Positions 1-7,737 are shown, counted from the first letter of the stretch. The stretch is DNA of 33,820 nt from Microcaldota archaeon (GCA_026396455.1 JAPLWT010000037.1:1-33820), one strand, 5' to 3'. The notes: generated from the letters alone by a model not told the origin. Numbers and translations are program-made.

Positions 1-88
1 ACGTATGATACGGAGCAAGCTGAACCCAATTGGTTAGGCACTATCTTCTTGGCGATATGAATAAATAACGGCGACGGGTAATATCTCT

Positions 89-871
89 GTGAATCGCGAA
101 AAATACGTGTTTTTCTTAGACGTAGACGGTGTGATAACTGATGAATTTGCCAGAGTGGACACCTTACTTCTCTCCGATTTGGAAAGGCTGCAGAAGGACG
201 GTCATAGGTTCATATTTGTTACCGGCAGGTCCTTGAACTGGATGGAAAATAATGTATTTCCGCACCTCAATAGCCCTAACGGCTTCACTTATGTATGCGA
301 ATACGGGAAGGTGATAAGCCATGCTGGCGAAATATCTGTTGAAGGACGAATTCCTCAGAATGTCGAGGATCGAGTTAAAAAAAACGTAGGAAGCTTGTTT
401 GGCGTCTTCTTCGACCAGACAAAGAAAACGCTGGTCACCATAGAAGCTGACCACGCCGTCGCTAAGATGCACCCGGACAAAGTAGAGGCATCCCTTCAGA
501 AAGCAGAGAGGATGCTCGATGCTGTTGCAGAAGGATTAAACATGGACGTTATACGCAGCACCTTCGCAGTGGATATGGTTAAAAAGGGCACGAATAAGGA
601 AGAGGCAGGTAGGAAGGCCCTCGCCTATGTGATTCCAAGCCGGAAGATCATTGTCGTTGGCGACAGCCCAAGAGATTTGGATATGACAAAGCCATTGCGG
701 GCTAGCGGTATACCCCATGAGTTTTATTTCGTGGGCAAGAAGTTGGGCTTTGAGCCAACCCAGCCAAACCAGTTCAAGACGGAAGCGGGCTATTCCGAAG
801 GACTTCGCGAGGTTTTAACTGCGAAAGGTCTTTACGAAGACAAAGCGCGTAGGAAAAACAAACTCGCCTGA
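89..871 (+). CDS. HAD-superfamily sugar-phosphatase-like hydrolase
   Basis: A 260-residue cytosolic phosphatase of the haloacid dehalogenase superfamily. Motif I is seen as FLDVDGVITD near residues 9-18, with the nucleophile and acid/base Asp in DVD. Motif II is VTGR near residue 44, and motif IV is GDSPRD near residues 191-196. The middle holds an alpha/beta cap, as in Cof/phosphomannomutase/sucrose-phosphatase-like (type IIB) members. The substrate cannot be read from the sequence; a sugar or polyol phosphate is likely. The start is GTG. An AT-rich TATA-like stretch lies about 25 nt upstream (near 60-70) and there is no clear ribosome binding site, so a leaderless transcript is plausible. 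The gene stands alone, with the next genes on the opposite strand. Confidence 0.85.
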   Translation: MNREKYVFFLDVDGVITDEFARVDTLLLSDLERLQKDGHRFIFVTGRSLNWMENNVFPHLNSPNGFTYVCEYGKVISHAGEISVEGRIPQNVEDRVKKNVGSLFGVFFDQTKKTLVTIEADHAVAKMHPDKVEASLQKAERMLDAVAEGLNMDVIRSTFAVDMVKKGTNKEEAGRKALAYVIPSRKIIVVGDSPRDLDMTKPLRASGIPHEFYFVGKKLGFEPTQPNQFKTEAGYSEGLREVLTAKGLYEDKARRKNKLA

Positions 872-992
872 AAAACTCCCCCAACATTATCATTGCTTCC
901 CAGTGGTCGCGGTTGCTTTGTCCGTTGCAAACGCGGGCTTCTACTTATGATAAACATGACAAAAAGAAATTTTATGGATAGAATGAGATCGA

Positions 993-1361
993 TTATTTTT
1001 TTCGATAGCCAAACAGCTTATCATAATCCGGGTGGGAAATGTAGTCTAGTATAAGGCAAACTATTTCGATTCTATCCCCTTTAATGGTATATATCATCCT
1101 CCAATGATTTACTAAATCGATATCCCATAGGTTGTTTATACCATGTTTCAAAACATACTTTTTAGGGAATAAATTTTTAGGTATTGGATCCCCAAATTGT
1201 CGGTCTCTCTTAAGATTTTCAACACTGTAATTTATCGACTTAAGAAGCCTCTGATTATCGGAATTTGCTATTCCCTTGCTTTTTTCCTCGGCGACAATCC
1301 TCACTAGCTCTTTGTAGGCTTTATCGATTTCTGATTCGAAGACTACCCTGACCGGCCTCAA
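993..1361 (-). CDS. RelE/ParE-superfamily toxin-like protein
   Basis: A 122-residue protein with the layout of the RelE/ParE toxin superfamily: an N-terminal helical part, a central beta strand segment (KKYVLKHGINNLWDIDLVNHWRM holds the typical 'Y-L..g.wr..l...WRmiY' pattern), then IYTIKGDRIEIVCLILDYISHPDYDKLFG, which ends in the usual 'D...H..Y.k.f' motif. Family members cleave mRNA on the ribosome or poison gyrase; which applies here is unknown. It starts at TTG, and this TTGA overlaps the TGA stop of the upstream winged-helix gene, so the two are translationally coupled. That arrangement, antitoxin first, suggests a toxin-antitoxin pair, although the partner is not a classic RelB. Confidence 0.75.
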   Translation of the reverse strand: MRPVRVVFESEIDKAYKELVRIVAEEKSKGIANSDNQRLLKSINYSVENLKRDRQFGDPIPKNLFPKKYVLKHGINNLWDIDLVNHWRMIYTIKGDRIEIVCLILDYISHPDYDKLFGYRKK

Positions 1362-1642
1362 TGTTCCACTCCCTTTTCTATTGCTTCTGCAAGCTTCCTA
1401 CTTGGGTTGTATATCCAGACTATTCCCTTTCTACCTATGACTATCTTACCGCTGTATTCCAGGTATTTTAGTATTACGTTAAGTGTCTGGTGCATAACAC
1501 GGCCTCCCAGGTCTCTTTTTATCTCTTCTCTAGAAACTGCTTTATCTGCATTTTTTAGCAGATCCTCCACTAGTAAGACAGTACTTAGATTAGGATAATG
1601 TATTACGTCATCCTTGTAAAGGGTTTTTGAAAGAGTTGTCAT
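1358..1642 (-). CDS. Winged-helix DNA-binding protein, probable antitoxin partner
   Basis: A 94-residue protein. Residues about 20-80 read as a winged helix-turn-helix: LSTVLLVEDLLKNADKAVSREEIKRDLGG, then a recognition-helix region, then KIVIGRKGIVWIYNP as the wing. It probably binds DNA and represses its own operon. The start ATG is preceded by a strong GGTGG ribosome binding site four bases away. Its stop overlaps the start of the RelE-like gene by the TTGA tetranucleotide. It lacks the disordered toxin-neutralising tail that RelB/PhD antitoxins usually have, so the antitoxin role is an inference from operon order. It could instead be a plain transcriptional regulator. Confidence 0.65.
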   Translation of the reverse strand: MTTLSKTLYKDDVIHYPNLSTVLLVEDLLKNADKAVSREEIKRDLGGRVMHQTLNVILKYLEYSGKIVIGRKGIVWIYNPSRKLAEAIEKGVEH

Positions 1643-1667
1643 TCAACCACCTTTCTAATTTCTAGAT

Positions 1668-1725
1668 TCTAAGTCTTAGATTTGTATATATTTATACATA
1701 TATATCTATATATGTTTATATATAA
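1668..1725 (-). promoter_or_regulatory. AT-rich promoter with two palindromes upstream of the toxin-antitoxin-like operon
   Basis: The 60 bases upstream of the winged-helix gene are almost pure A/T with several TATA-like stretches. Two inverted repeats lie here. One is TCTAAG-T-CTTAGA at 1668-1680. The other has nine-base arms ACATATATA and TATATATGT at 1696-1715 with two bases between. The first sits between the TATA region and the start codon, where a repressor would block transcription. Autoregulation by the winged-helix protein is an inference. Confidence 0.5.
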
Positions 1726-1828
1726 GGCTTTGGATCCGGAAGATGTTAGAGAGGTGTTCCGGATTCAAAATGTCCTGTTTATTGTGTTGTTGCCCGCTCT
1801 TCTTTAGCTATGCGCAGAGGAGTATGTA

Positions 1829-1927
1829 TCAATGTCGTTTAGGAACTGCTTTCTTCTTTTTCGGCTTCTTTTCCTCAACTTCAGCCTTGCCACCGCAGCA
1901 GAAAGGACATGAATCGCACTCGGACAT
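1829..1927 (-). CDS. Tiny Cys-rich, Lys-rich protein (32 aa)
   Basis: A 32-residue ORF beginning MSECDSCPFCCGG, followed by a Glu/Lys segment and the tail KKKKAVPKRH. Four cysteines (positions 4, 7, 10, 11) form a CxxCxxCC cluster that could bind a metal. The start ATG has a well-placed GGTGAT ribosome binding site four bases upstream, and a TATA-like box lies about 32 bases upstream, shared back to back with the next gene. I do not recognise a family. The reading frame is short, so the call rests on the start signals and the Cys cluster. A longer ORF on the other strand over this stretch lacks such signals. Confidence 0.5.
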   Translation of the reverse strand: MSECDSCPFCCGGKAEVEEKKPKKKKAVPKRH

Positions 1928-1958
1928 TCAAATCACCTTCTTTAAATTGGCATCGGCA

Positions 1959-1970
1959 TTTATATTAATT
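1959..1970. promoter_or_regulatory. Bidirectional TATA-like box
   Basis: TTTATATTAATT lies midway between the starts of the Cys-rich peptide (minus strand, start at 1927) and the basic eL41-like peptide (plus strand, start at 2016). It could serve either direction because its AT-rich core is nearly symmetric. Confidence 0.35.
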
Positions 1971-2015
1971 TATCCTTCCTAAAAAGAATGAGTAAAAGAA
2001 AAGAAAGGTGAATTT

Positions 2016-2129
2016 TTGGGTTCGATCCCTAGAAAATGGAAAAAAGCCGGAAGAATGCGTTGGAAATGGCTTAAGAAGAGAAGAAAGAAGATGAAGAGAA
2101 GGCTGAAGAGGAGAGTAGGAGAACTCTAG
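2016..2129 (+). CDS. rpl41e: Probable ribosomal protein eL41 (37 aa, highly basic)
   Basis: A 37-residue peptide, MGSIPRKWKK... continuing into RWKWLKKRRKKMKRR, that is mostly Lys, Arg and Trp. Eukaryotic eL41 is a 25-residue single helix with the same Trp-Lys-Lys-Arg-x-x-Arg-x-x-Lys-Arg composition, lying at the interface of the ribosomal subunits. The start is TTG at 2016, six bases after an AGGTG ribosome binding site. A seven-codon ORF (ATG at 1988) ends in a TGA that overlaps that site, which might tune translation. The stop lies four bases inside the convergent Bud32 gene. Composition, start signals and neighbouring translation genes support eL41, but such a short basic peptide cannot be assigned firmly by eye. 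Confidence 0.55.
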   Translation: MGSIPRKWKKAGRMRWKWLKKRRKKMKRRLKRRVGEL

Positions 2130-2740
2130 GCACCAGTCCAGTTCCTTACCACGTACCTCCCTCTTTTCTCTATTTCTGCAAGTTGCTCCATGACCTCTGG
2201 GTACCTGTTATACTTTTCATATCCGGAGAGTAAGCTCCTGTAGGCGCTTTCGTTTCCGAGAGATTTCTTCATGAGCAAAACATCTATTGCCTTCTCCTCT
2301 GGATCTTTTGAGAAGCCACCAAGCCCGAAATCTATGAAAAAAACTTTTCCTTTGCTTACCATGATATTTGCAGTTGTAAAATCCCCATGAACCACGTCGG
2401 CAGAATGCAGACTCGCCAATGCTTCCCCAACTGCCCTCACCATCCTGCTTAACCCGCGCGTTTTATGCTTTCTGATGAAATCTCTCAGCAGCACTCCATC
2501 TATGAAACTGAGCTTGATTTCAAAATCCCCTATTTCGTATATGGAGGGGCAAGCAACTCCTGCCTCTTTTGCTGAATGCAGCAGAGATGCCTCACTCCTT
2601 GTCCTGCTCTTTCTTAGGGGCACGTCTATTTCGCGTATCCTGTACTTTTTGGGTACTCTTTTCTTTCTGACAATGCTCTTGCCCAGAAGCGTATCCAGGT
2701 AAAGCTCTGCCTCAGCCCCTCTTGCAAGGAATTCTGCCAT
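2126..2740 (-). CDS. bud32: Bud32 (PRPK-like) kinase/ATPase of the KEOPS complex
   Basis: An atypical small protein kinase that acts as an ATPase in KEOPS, the complex that makes t6A at position 37 of ANN-decoding tRNAs together with Kae1. From the ATG at 2740 (204 aa): the GAEA glycine-loop substitute at residues 8-11, the KKYRIREIDVPLRKSRTRSEA segment typical of Bud32, catalytic HGDFTTAN (His118, Asp120, Asn125) and the metal-binding DFGL at 137-140. The C terminus is short and basic, as usual. An in-frame GTG at 2755 is possible, but TATATATTC lies about 26 bases upstream of the ATG, pointing to a leaderless start there. Its partner Kae1 is encoded separately about 4 kb away, not fused as in some archaea. 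Confidence 0.93.
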   Translation of the reverse strand: MAEFLARGAEAELYLDTLLGKSIVRKKRVPKKYRIREIDVPLRKSRTRSEASLLHSAKEAGVACPSIYEIGDFEIKLSFIDGVLLRDFIRKHKTRGLSRMVRAVGEALASLHSADVVHGDFTTANIMVSKGKVFFIDFGLGGFSKDPEEKAIDVLLMKKSLGNESAYRSLLSGYEKYNRYPEVMEQLAEIEKRGRYVVRNWTGA

Positions 2741-2787
2741 GCAGATGGTTAGCACTAGGATGAATATATACTTTGAGAATCAGGTGC

Positions 2788-3108
2788 TCATTGCATCTCT
2801 TTCATAGCTGCGTGGAGGACAATCATCACGATGTACACTATGAACGCCCAGAATATCAAATCTACGAAAGCGCCCCCAAAGTTTATTGCCCCCGTCTGCC
2901 ATCCTTTGTATGTGTTGTAGCTGAACCATCCGTAGGGGTAGCCGTTAATTATATTCTGACCAATGCAACTGGTGAGGCAGGGAAAACTTTTGAAATATGC
3001 TCCGGTTATTAAGGTTATTAGTAAGCCTATCAATAGAGAATAGAACACTCCGTCACTCACTCTGGGTGCTACAAACTTCTTGGCCACAGGTGCCTTCTTT
3101 CTCGGCAT
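2788..3108 (-). CDS. Small two-helix membrane protein of unknown function
   Basis: A 106-residue protein with a basic N terminus (MPRKKAPVAKKF), a hydrophobic helix at about residues 22-42, a loop of about 35 residues rich in Gly, Tyr and Trp with two Cys (SFPCLTSCIGQNIINGYPYG), and a second helix at about 80-100. The arrangement predicts a hairpin with an external loop whose two cysteines could pair. A GGTGAT ribosome binding site precedes the ATG. It lies divergent to the vWA/pilin-like cluster, so a link to cell-surface assembly is possible but not shown. I do not recognise a family. Confidence 0.7.
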   Translation of the reverse strand: MPRKKAPVAKKFVAPRVSDGVFYSLLIGLLITLITGAYFKSFPCLTSCIGQNIINGYPYGWFSYNTYKGWQTGAINFGGAFVDLIFWAFIVYIVMIVLHAAMKEMQ

Positions 3109-3179
3109 AAGGTATCACCAATAGGGTTAGTATAACCCCATTAATAAAGATAACTCTTAACAAATGTGCAAACCATAAT

Positions 3180-3189
3180 CTTATATACC
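3180..3189 (+). promoter_or_regulatory. TATA box for the vWA surface-protein operon
   Basis: CTTATATACC is centred about 26 bases upstream of the ATG at 3211. That spacing fits a leaderless archaeal transcript and argues against the upstream in-frame GTG at 3166, which would lie before the box. Confidence 0.5.
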
Positions 3190-3210
3190 AAGGTTAGTAA
3201 TAATAGTTCC

Positions 3211-4662
3211 ATGGGATACAGAAAAGCGCAGGTATCCGGATTGGATCTTATACTCGCACTTATGCTTTTTTTAACTGTACTGGTACTATTCACGATTTTG
3301 TGGGATATGGTGCACTACAATGTCAAGTCCAGTGCAAATGCAGACTTAATAGCGATAGAAGTTGCAAACAAATTGCTGGACAGCCCCGGTTACCCCTATG
3401 ATTGGAGTAATGAAACCAACGTGCAGGTTATAGGACTTTCCTCAGAGAGAGGAGTTATTGACCAGGCAAAATTAGAAAATCTGCTTAAAATGCTAAATAC
3501 ATCGCGACCTGATTTCGAGGATACATACAATTTGGTTCGGGAGCTTCTTGGCTTGGGACCGTATCAGCTGTGCATCAACCTGACGGACGAAGTTGGCAAC
3601 CCCATCAAGATTGATAATCAAAACGCTGCAGGTGGAAACTGCAACATTAGTGGCACGAGCGCTAGCAGCGTGAAAAGAACCGCCTTGTATGGACAGATAA
3701 CTGTGCATAACAACTCTATAACATTTATTTTCGACTCCTCCGGGAGTATGGGCTGGTACTCAACTTCACTAGGGAGCGCAACTGGCACACTCTCAAGCTC
3801 GTGGGTTAATGCATACAACGTTACATTCCCTCCGGCATCAGACAATTTTGATTTTGTGTTGGAAACCAATGATAGCAGCGGCTTTAATGGCAGAATAAAT
3901 GTCACGAGCCCGTCAGGAATAAAGTACGGATGCAGAGACAGCAACCCAACATGCGGCTCGTGCGGTACAGGATGCACACCCACACACTACAGCGGGGCAG
4001 ACTATCTGAATTTCTTAAGCTCACGGTGGGAAACTGGCGTGTGGAAGGTTTATGTAAGAAAGTATGGCACTACAAACCCCCTTTCATTTGATATGATGGC
4101 GCAGACACCAGCAATAAGAGTGGATGCGGCAAAGACTGCAACAAATGCATTCGTTGATGTAATCTCAAACGAATCAAAGGGAGTTGATGAGATGTCACTT
4201 TTCCGATTCAACCCCAATTCCTGCAGTTGCAATCCCTGTTGGCAGAGAATTCAGGATTTCACGAGTATCTACCCCAACATCAAAACATCAGTAAATTCAA
4301 TAACCGCCGGTGGAGGTACGCCACTTGATGCATCCCTAAGAGCTGCTGCGGATTATACAAACAGCAGTGCCGCTCATAACAAACACAGAATGATAATAGT
4401 TGTCTCCGATGGAAGTGAGACATGCAATGGGAATGTAGTCAGCGCAGCAACCTATGCCGCAGATAAGGTTGAGAAAATATGCACTGTTGGATTCGCTCAG
4501 GGCTCCACTGGGGAAGCTCAACTTAAGCAGGTAGCTGCTATTGGCAAATGCCAGTATTACGCAGCCAAGAATGAGCAGGAACTTGAGCTGGCACTAAAAC
4601 GGATATATTTCGGGCAGCTTGAGAAACAGAAGGTAATCCTTAACATAGTGGTGTGGAGATGA
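3211..4662 (+). CDS. Pilin-like membrane-anchored von Willebrand factor A protein with an inserted domain
   Basis: A 483-residue surface protein. The N terminus (MGYRKAQVSGLDLILALMLF) is a short basic region followed by one long hydrophobic helix, resembling archaeal class III pilin signal sequences. A vWA domain follows. Its metal-ion site is complete: Asp175-x-Ser177-x-Ser179 (DSSGS), Thr370 (GGGTPLD) and Asp400 (VVSDGSE). The fold is interrupted right after the DSSGSM loop by about 115 residues (roughly 182-298). This insert contains six Cys between about 247 and 262, and strand-like segments such as FDFVLET and ETGVWKVYV, suggesting a beta sandwich. The vWA fold resumes at RVDAAKTATNAF. 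vWA domains bind ligands through the metal, so an adhesive minor pilin or tip protein is a reasonable inference. The last codons overlap the next gene. Confidence 0.85.
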   Translation: MGYRKAQVSGLDLILALMLFLTVLVLFTILWDMVHYNVKSSANADLIAIEVANKLLDSPGYPYDWSNETNVQVIGLSSERGVIDQAKLENLLKMLNTSRPDFEDTYNLVRELLGLGPYQLCINLTDEVGNPIKIDNQNAAGGNCNISGTSASSVKRTALYGQITVHNNSITFIFDSSGSMGWYSTSLGSATGTLSSSWVNAYNVTFPPASDNFDFVLETNDSSGFNGRINVTSPSGIKYGCRDSNPTCGSCGTGCTPTHYSGADYLNFLSSRWETGVWKVYVRKYGTTNPLSFDMMAQTPAIRVDAAKTATNAFVDVISNESKGVDEMSLFRFNPNSCSCNPCWQRIQDFTSIYPNIKTSVNSITAGGGTPLDASLRAAADYTNSSAAHNKHRMIIVVSDGSETCNGNVVSAATYAADKVEKICTVGFAQGSTGEAQLKQVAAIGKCQYYAAKNEQELELALKRIYFGQLEKQKVILNIVVWR

Positions 4663-5090
4663 GGAGAGGCGTTGTTTTCACGCTTGACGCGCTTGTTGCG
4701 GTTGTAATTGCCATCACCGCATTAACTGTCATAATGCAACTGCTGAGCCTCAGGAGTGGCGAGTGGTATAAAGAAATTGCTTTGTACAACTCAGCACAGG
4801 ATTTTTTAACTTCAAGAGACAAGGATGGAACTCTTGATGCTATATTTAACCAAACGGATTCAGATGCAATAGCAACTCTTAATAGTCTGATTTCAGTTCA
4901 GATTCCTCCGAGCATGGTTGCCAGAATAAATGTTACAGTTTGCACTTATGAGGGTAGTTTTGCCTGCAACAGGAACTTCACTGCTGGCCAAGCTGGCACA
5001 ACGCAGACTCGGAGCGTAGTGAGGAGGGTCTTCACCGACACCAACAACAACTACTACGGAATTGCAACTATGGAGGTCGGGTATAGTTGA
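4653..5090 (+). CDS. Pilin-like surface protein
   Basis: A 145-residue protein starting MEMRRGVVFTLDALVAVVIAITALTVIM: a short basic head and then a single long hydrophobic helix with an acidic residue (Asp) near its start, as in type IV pilin-like subunits, though the canonical Gln-Ser/Ala cleavage context is absent. The rest is a soluble domain with two Cys (CTYEGSFAC) and several N-glycosylation sequons (NQT, NVT, NFT). It overlaps the vWA gene by ten bases and the next gene by four (TTGA), so the three are translated as a unit. The function is inferred from architecture and operon. Confidence 0.65.
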   Translation: MEMRRGVVFTLDALVAVVIAITALTVIMQLLSLRSGEWYKEIALYNSAQDFLTSRDKDGTLDAIFNQTDSDAIATLNSLISVQIPPSMVARINVTVCTYEGSFACNRNFTAGQAGTTQTRSVVRRVFTDTNNNYYGIATMEVGYS

Positions 5091-5989
5091 AGAAAGGGTT
5101 TATACTCACTGCCATTGCTACGGTCCTATTCGTATTGCTCATAGACGCAGCTTTTCAGTACTCCAGAAGCTCTTCCGCCTACTCCCAAAGGGTTTCAGAG
5201 ATGATAGTTTCAGAAAAGGTGGGTTATATCTTTGATGACATAACTGAGGACGTGACGAACATAACTGGTATTAACCTAACCCAGCAACAGTCCGACTTGG
5301 TGTTAGTTGATGCACTTCCAGCAACAAACATTACTTCGAATTTGGCTCTCTATGAAGACTTTGTGAGAAGTAGGTACCTGAGTGCCGAATTGGAAGCAAC
5401 GTTCCTGACTCCGGATGAACAGCAGACTAATCTGACCAACCTCACAAGCCAGATTATTGTGCAACCATTCGGCATGACATATAACTACACTAATTTTTCA
5501 AAGAATGACCTTTTCATCCAAATTCCTTATGCCCAGTCCGCTGCAATCAATAAGGTATACTACAACATCTCAGTGAACGGCAGCAATTTCACAGATTTTG
5601 CAGGTATAACTTGGAACCCAAGCCCGCAACCGTGCAGTATTGGTACAATCGGCTGCATTCACTTTTACCTGGAGGTGGACGATGGCTTAAATCAGAAGTA
5701 CACTTCTGCCGAAACCCTTGTTGATCTGAACAAGACTGCCGGCTACTTGAACATAAGTTTCGTTAACCAGAGCTGCTCGATAGAAATGTGGATGGGCAAT
5801 AAATCCGGCCAGTCATATTTATTAGACATGGGAATACATGGCTGCCAAGTTAAAAGCGTGATAGATTTCAACTTCAACAGCAGCAATTTCTGGCTGTACT
5901 ACCCAATGAAGCTTAAGGTTAGAGATTTAAATTACAACACGTCTAAGGAGGACAACATAGACCTAATTATGACTAGGCTTATCAAGTAA
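5087..5989 (+). CDS. Membrane-anchored extracellular glycoprotein, pilin-like N terminus
   Basis: A 300-residue protein starting at a TTG that overlaps the preceding stop. MKKGFILTAIATVLFVLLIDAAFQY is a signal-anchor or pilin-like helix. The exterior part is rich in Asn-x-Ser/Thr sequons (more than a dozen, such as NIT, NLT, NFT and NGS) and in beta-strand-like segments. It has paired Cys in the middle (CSIGTIGC) and two more near residues 232 and 249. It resembles archaeal minor pilins or S-layer-associated proteins, but I do not recognise a named family. It is the third gene of the vWA cluster and ends five bases before the convergent kae1 gene. Confidence 0.65.
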   Translation: MKKGFILTAIATVLFVLLIDAAFQYSRSSSAYSQRVSEMIVSEKVGYIFDDITEDVTNITGINLTQQQSDLVLVDALPATNITSNLALYEDFVRSRYLSAELEATFLTPDEQQTNLTNLTSQIIVQPFGMTYNYTNFSKNDLFIQIPYAQSAAINKVYYNISVNGSNFTDFAGITWNPSPQPCSIGTIGCIHFYLEVDDGLNQKYTSAETLVDLNKTAGYLNISFVNQSCSIEMWMGNKSGQSYLLDMGIHGCQVKSVIDFNFNSSNFWLYYPMKLKVRDLNYNTSKEDNIDLIMTRLIK

Positions 5990-5994
5990 TAATG

Positions 5995-6963
5995 CTACCA
6001 ACTCACTTCCGCTTCATCAACACGCATTTTCTGGACAGCTCTGCACTCACTGAGCTTCATTCTGACGCCGGCTTTATACATGAGATTTGCAGTGACAGCT
6101 ATCATGGCTCCGTTGTCTGCATTGAACTGACCTTCGGTTACAAATAGCCTGCAACCATGCGGCTTTGCCATCTGACGGAGCATCTCCTGAAGCCTCGTGT
6201 TCTGAGCAACTCCCCCACAGAGTATCAGCTCCCTCCTCTTTGTCAGCGCGAGCGCCCTTTCTGCTGCCTCCGCTAGCATAGAAAAAGCAGTTTCCTGCAG
6301 CGAGTAGCACACATCCTCCTTGCTGTGAGTTTTAAGGCTGTTCTGGGCATCTGTAAGCAAGCCTGTGAACACAAGATCCATACCCTTGACGGAGTATGGG
6401 AGAGGGGAGTAGTTCCCTTTCTTCGCAAGTTCCTCGATGACAGAGCCGTGCGCATGTTTCAGGCCCATACTTCTTCCGATAGAATCTATGAGATTCCCAA
6501 GCCCGATATCGAGCGTCTCTCCCATAACCCGGTATTTTCTACCTTCCAGAACTATTATCTGGGTATTCCCACCGCTGACATAGACTACAAGCGGATTCCT
6601 GCATCCGCAGAGAGTTCTTGCTATCTCGATATGCGCCAAAGCATGGTTCACGCCCAGTATGGGAGTACCAAGAACCTGCGAAAGCATCTTTGCTCCGACC
6701 AGCCCTATTTTTAGGCATGCCCCCAACCCCGGCCCCATAGTGAATGCGATGAGCTCTATCTCACCAAGTTCTACGTTGCTTTTCTCAATAGCCCTTTCGA
6801 GCATGGGCTCAAATTCTTTTGACAGGAAGTCCGCAGCCTTTCTGGGATGTATGCCTACATATTTCGGCTTGTAGGTGCTTCTCTCATTAGCCAGAACCTT
6901 CGCTCCATCAGCCACCCCTACTCCGATGGTATGCGCGCTGCTCTCTATACCTATGCATATCAT
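5995..6963 (-). CDS. kae1: Kae1/TsaD, tRNA N6-threonylcarbamoyladenosine synthase subunit
   Basis: The catalytic subunit of KEOPS that transfers threonylcarbamoyl from threonylcarbamoyl-AMP to A37 of tRNA. The 322-residue length is standard. Seen in the sequence: the ASKHA N-terminal IGIESSAHTIGVGV, the metal-binding His107 and His111 in NHALAHIEI, the nucleotide-site VSGGNTQI, LCGGVAQN, and the C-terminal NADNGAMIA with its metal-binding Asp. The start ATG overlaps the stop of the CPBP protease gene (ATGA), and the gene closes the aIF5A-eS24-S27ae-protease-kae1 operon. No Bud32 domain is fused to the C terminus; Bud32 is a separate gene at 2126-2740. Confidence 0.97.
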   Translation of the reverse strand: MICIGIESSAHTIGVGVADGAKVLANERSTYKPKYVGIHPRKAADFLSKEFEPMLERAIEKSNVELGEIELIAFTMGPGLGACLKIGLVGAKMLSQVLGTPILGVNHALAHIEIARTLCGCRNPLVVYVSGGNTQIIVLEGRKYRVMGETLDIGLGNLIDSIGRSMGLKHAHGSVIEELAKKGNYSPLPYSVKGMDLVFTGLLTDAQNSLKTHSKEDVCYSLQETAFSMLAEAAERALALTKRRELILCGGVAQNTRLQEMLRQMAKPHGCRLFVTEGQFNADNGAMIAVTANLMYKAGVRMKLSECRAVQKMRVDEAEVSW

Positions 6964-7733
6964 AGACTAGCACCAACAACGTAGAGGATTAGTACAGTGA
7001 CGAAGTTGAACAATGCATGGGCTGTGATTGCAGGTATCAGAGAACCGCTCCTCCTCTTCATAACAGCGAAAGCAAGGCCTGCAGTGAAAGCTACCGCAAA
7101 CTCTGCTACCGAGCCATAGGTGAAGTGCGCCAGAGCGAATAGCAGTGATGAGAGTACTATCCCAATTCGGCCAAGCAGGAATCCCCTGAAAAATACCTCC
7201 TCCGCAATTGGGGTGAAAGTGAAGGAGAATACTACCATATACAAAGGCAGCGATTTGATTACTTTTGCTACTGCACCAGGGGTATCGAATCCGAGGTATA
7301 CTATGGTGATGCTCTCAAGTTCTGTTAGGATCAGGATGAATACAGCCGCAAGCAACCCAAAAGCCACATTCCACCAGAATTTATCTATTTTGATCCCAAA
7401 AGAGTTGAGAGTTTTGCCCAGAGATGCTTTTTTCACTTCCATGTTCCAGAAGAATGGGAGGACCAAAAGGCTGAATGAAATCATAAGCGAGGGGGCATAG
7501 GCAACATATTCGGAGAATATTGCGAATAGCAGATAGGAGAGTGCTGCCCCTAAGCCCGCAATTTTTCCGTATCTTTTGATTATCTCCACGATGATAGCTG
7601 TAAGAAATATGAAAATCGTAGCAACAGACACAACCGGCGGCAGATTCGATCTAATGATGAGCGATGCAATAGTGGACAAAGAGCCGAAAGATAGGATCAG
7701 GATGAGTAGCCTCAGCACTCTCTCCTTCTGCAT
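6960..7733 (-). CDS. CPBP-family intramembrane metalloprotease
   Basis: A 257-residue polytopic membrane protein with about seven to eight hydrophobic helices. It carries the CPBP (CAAX protease/bacteriocin-processing; Abi) motifs: Glu178-Glu179-x-x-x-Arg183 in PIAEEVFFRGFLL, His203 in FALAHF and His239 in ITAHALFNF. These residues make up the active site of Rce1-like proteases. The substrate is unknown. The gene begins four bases after the S27ae stop and overlaps the kae1 start. Such genes often sit in translation operons of archaea without an obvious functional link. Confidence 0.88.
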   Translation of the reverse strand: MQKERVLRLLILILSFGSLSTIASLIIRSNLPPVVSVATIFIFLTAIIVEIIKRYGKIAGLGAALSYLLFAIFSEYVAYAPSLMISFSLLVLPFFWNMEVKKASLGKTLNSFGIKIDKFWWNVAFGLLAAVFILILTELESITIVYLGFDTPGAVAKVIKSLPLYMVVFSFTFTPIAEEVFFRGFLLGRIGIVLSSLLFALAHFTYGSVAEFAVAFTAGLAFAVMKRRSGSLIPAITAHALFNFVTVLILYVVGASL

Positions 7734-7737
7734 TATA

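Noticed and set aside
1743..1982. 79-codon plus-strand frame over the Cys-rich peptide
   Set aside because: Composition is Phe/Ser/Cys shadow of Lys/Glu codons on the other strand, and no ribosome binding site precedes it.
3166..3210. Upstream GTG start for the vWA protein
   Set aside because: It would place the TATA box inside the coding region and add a 15-residue polar head before the pilin-like signal.
6325..6714. 129-codon frame antisense to kae1
   Set aside because: Shadow of a certain gene, with no domain and no start signals.
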